From NCBI GenBank assembly GCA_938008925.1, contig CALLIQ010000609.1, positions 1 to 5,511 on the forward strand: a stretch of DNA of 5,511 bases. Direction: 5' to 3'. The notes below the pieces were generated by a model. It did no database searches and was not told the origin of the DNA. It was given only the letters and a program-made list of their open reading frames with translations. Positions within the stretch are counted from its first letter, which is position 1. Every line of letters begins with the position of its first letter. Position numbers and translations under genes: made by a program. Below, one piece after another: positions 5,218 to 5,511 of the stretch. This stretch comes from an uncultured Acidimicrobiales bacterium (GTDB taxonomy: Bacteria > Actinomycetota > Acidimicrobiia > Acidimicrobiales > SZUA-35).

Positions 5218-5511
5218 CGCCACCAACGACGATTCGACCACCCAGCTCGCCATCGGCGACATCTCGTTCAATGACCTGATGATCCTCGAGCCGCATGGTC
5301 CCGACACCTACGTCGGCCGTGCCCCTCGCTACCCGTGGGGCCGACTCTTCGGCGGCCAGGTGGTGGCGCAAGGACTTCGAGCCGCGCAACTCACCGTCGA
5401 TCCCGCCTACGCGATCCACTCGCTCCACGCCTACTTCATCCGAGGCGGCACGCATCGTGAACCGGTTCGGTTCGAGGTCGACCGGATCCGCAACGGTCGC
5501 TCGTTCATCAC
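5210..5511 (+). CDS. tesB: Acyl-CoA thioesterase II (TesB-like), N-terminal part (3' truncated)
   Basis: It would hydrolyse acyl-CoA to free fatty acid and CoA, opposing the acyl-CoA ligase encoded on the other strand. About 100 residues are visible and the frame is open to the window edge, so the rest is missing. The N-terminal hot-dog domain is recognisable: GRAPRYPWGRLFGGQVVAQG (36-55, with RLFGGQ at 45-50), HSLHAYFIRGG (70-80), and the VDRIRNGRSF segment (90-99) that precedes the first domain's end. The catalytic Asp/Thr/Gln triad known from E. coli TesB lies in the second hot-dog domain, outside the window, so activity cannot be checked. The ATG overlaps the DUF2237 stop (ATGAGTGA, 5210-5217); no strong ribosome site precedes it, which supports start by translational coupling. 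The residue pattern is typical TesB; the gene symbol is given by family. Confidence 0.92.
   Translation, partial: MSDATNDDSTTQLAIGDISFNDLMILEPHGPDTYVGRAPRYPWGRLFGGQVVAQGLRAAQLTVDPAYAIHSLHAYFIRGGTHREPVRFEVDRIRNGRSFI

Noticed and set aside
4207..5307. 366-codon open frame on the minus strand covering the DUF2237 gene and the peptidase N-terminus
   Set aside because: It crosses two well-supported genes in wrong frames, and the translation is low-complexity Arg/Ser/Pro.

Overview
The window is GC-rich, densely coding bacterial DNA. Its gene content is an actinobacterial-type ABC-F ATPase, a lipobox M15 peptidase with a Thr/Ser/Asp-rich linker, a FadD-type acyl-CoA ligase and a TesB-type thioesterase. 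Together with strong G/C third-position codon use, this suggests a high-GC actinobacterium, possibly of the Acidimicrobiia (Ilumatobacter-like) kind. That placement is an inference from protein style, not a search result.

Layout, left to right. (1) Positions 1-1046 (+) hold the C-terminal part of an ABC-F ATPase whose start lies outside the window. (2) Positions 1045-1140 are a short convergent intergenic stretch filled by two inverted copies of a REP-like palindrome. (3) Positions 1137-2069 (-) encode an HYH/Tyr REP-associated transposase (RAYT, Y1_Tnp family) with an unusual C-terminal extension that looks like a DnaA domain IV helix-turn-helix. (4) Positions 2070-2204 carry a third copy of the same palindrome. 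(5) Positions 2205-3779 (-) encode an AMP-forming fatty-acid-CoA ligase. (6) Positions 3794-4768 (-) encode a secreted M15-type zinc peptidase lipoprotein just 14 bp upstream of the ligase. (7) Positions 4769-4836 are a divergent intergenic region. (8) Positions 4837-5217 (+) encode a cysteine-rich DUF2237 protein. (9) Positions 5210-5511 (+) are the start of a TesB-like acyl-CoA thioesterase that overlaps the DUF2237 gene by 8 bp and runs out of the window.

The most interesting signal is the repeat/transposase module at about 1045-2148. Three copies of one imperfect palindrome (ACCTGTC ... CCTCwGAGAC ... GACAGGT) flank the transposase closely on both sides. All three are preceded by a conserved AGCCC-plus-pyrimidine leader, and G-rich/C-rich tracts lie at the outer edges in mirror symmetry. 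This is the architecture expected of a 'REPtron' (a RAYT with its own REP/BIME substrates), here in a high-GC actinobacterium-like background and with an apparently novel repeat sequence. The remaining genes look like ordinary chromosomal metabolism: acyl-CoA formation (ligase) and hydrolysis (thioesterase), envelope peptide trimming, and translation-linked ATPase functions.
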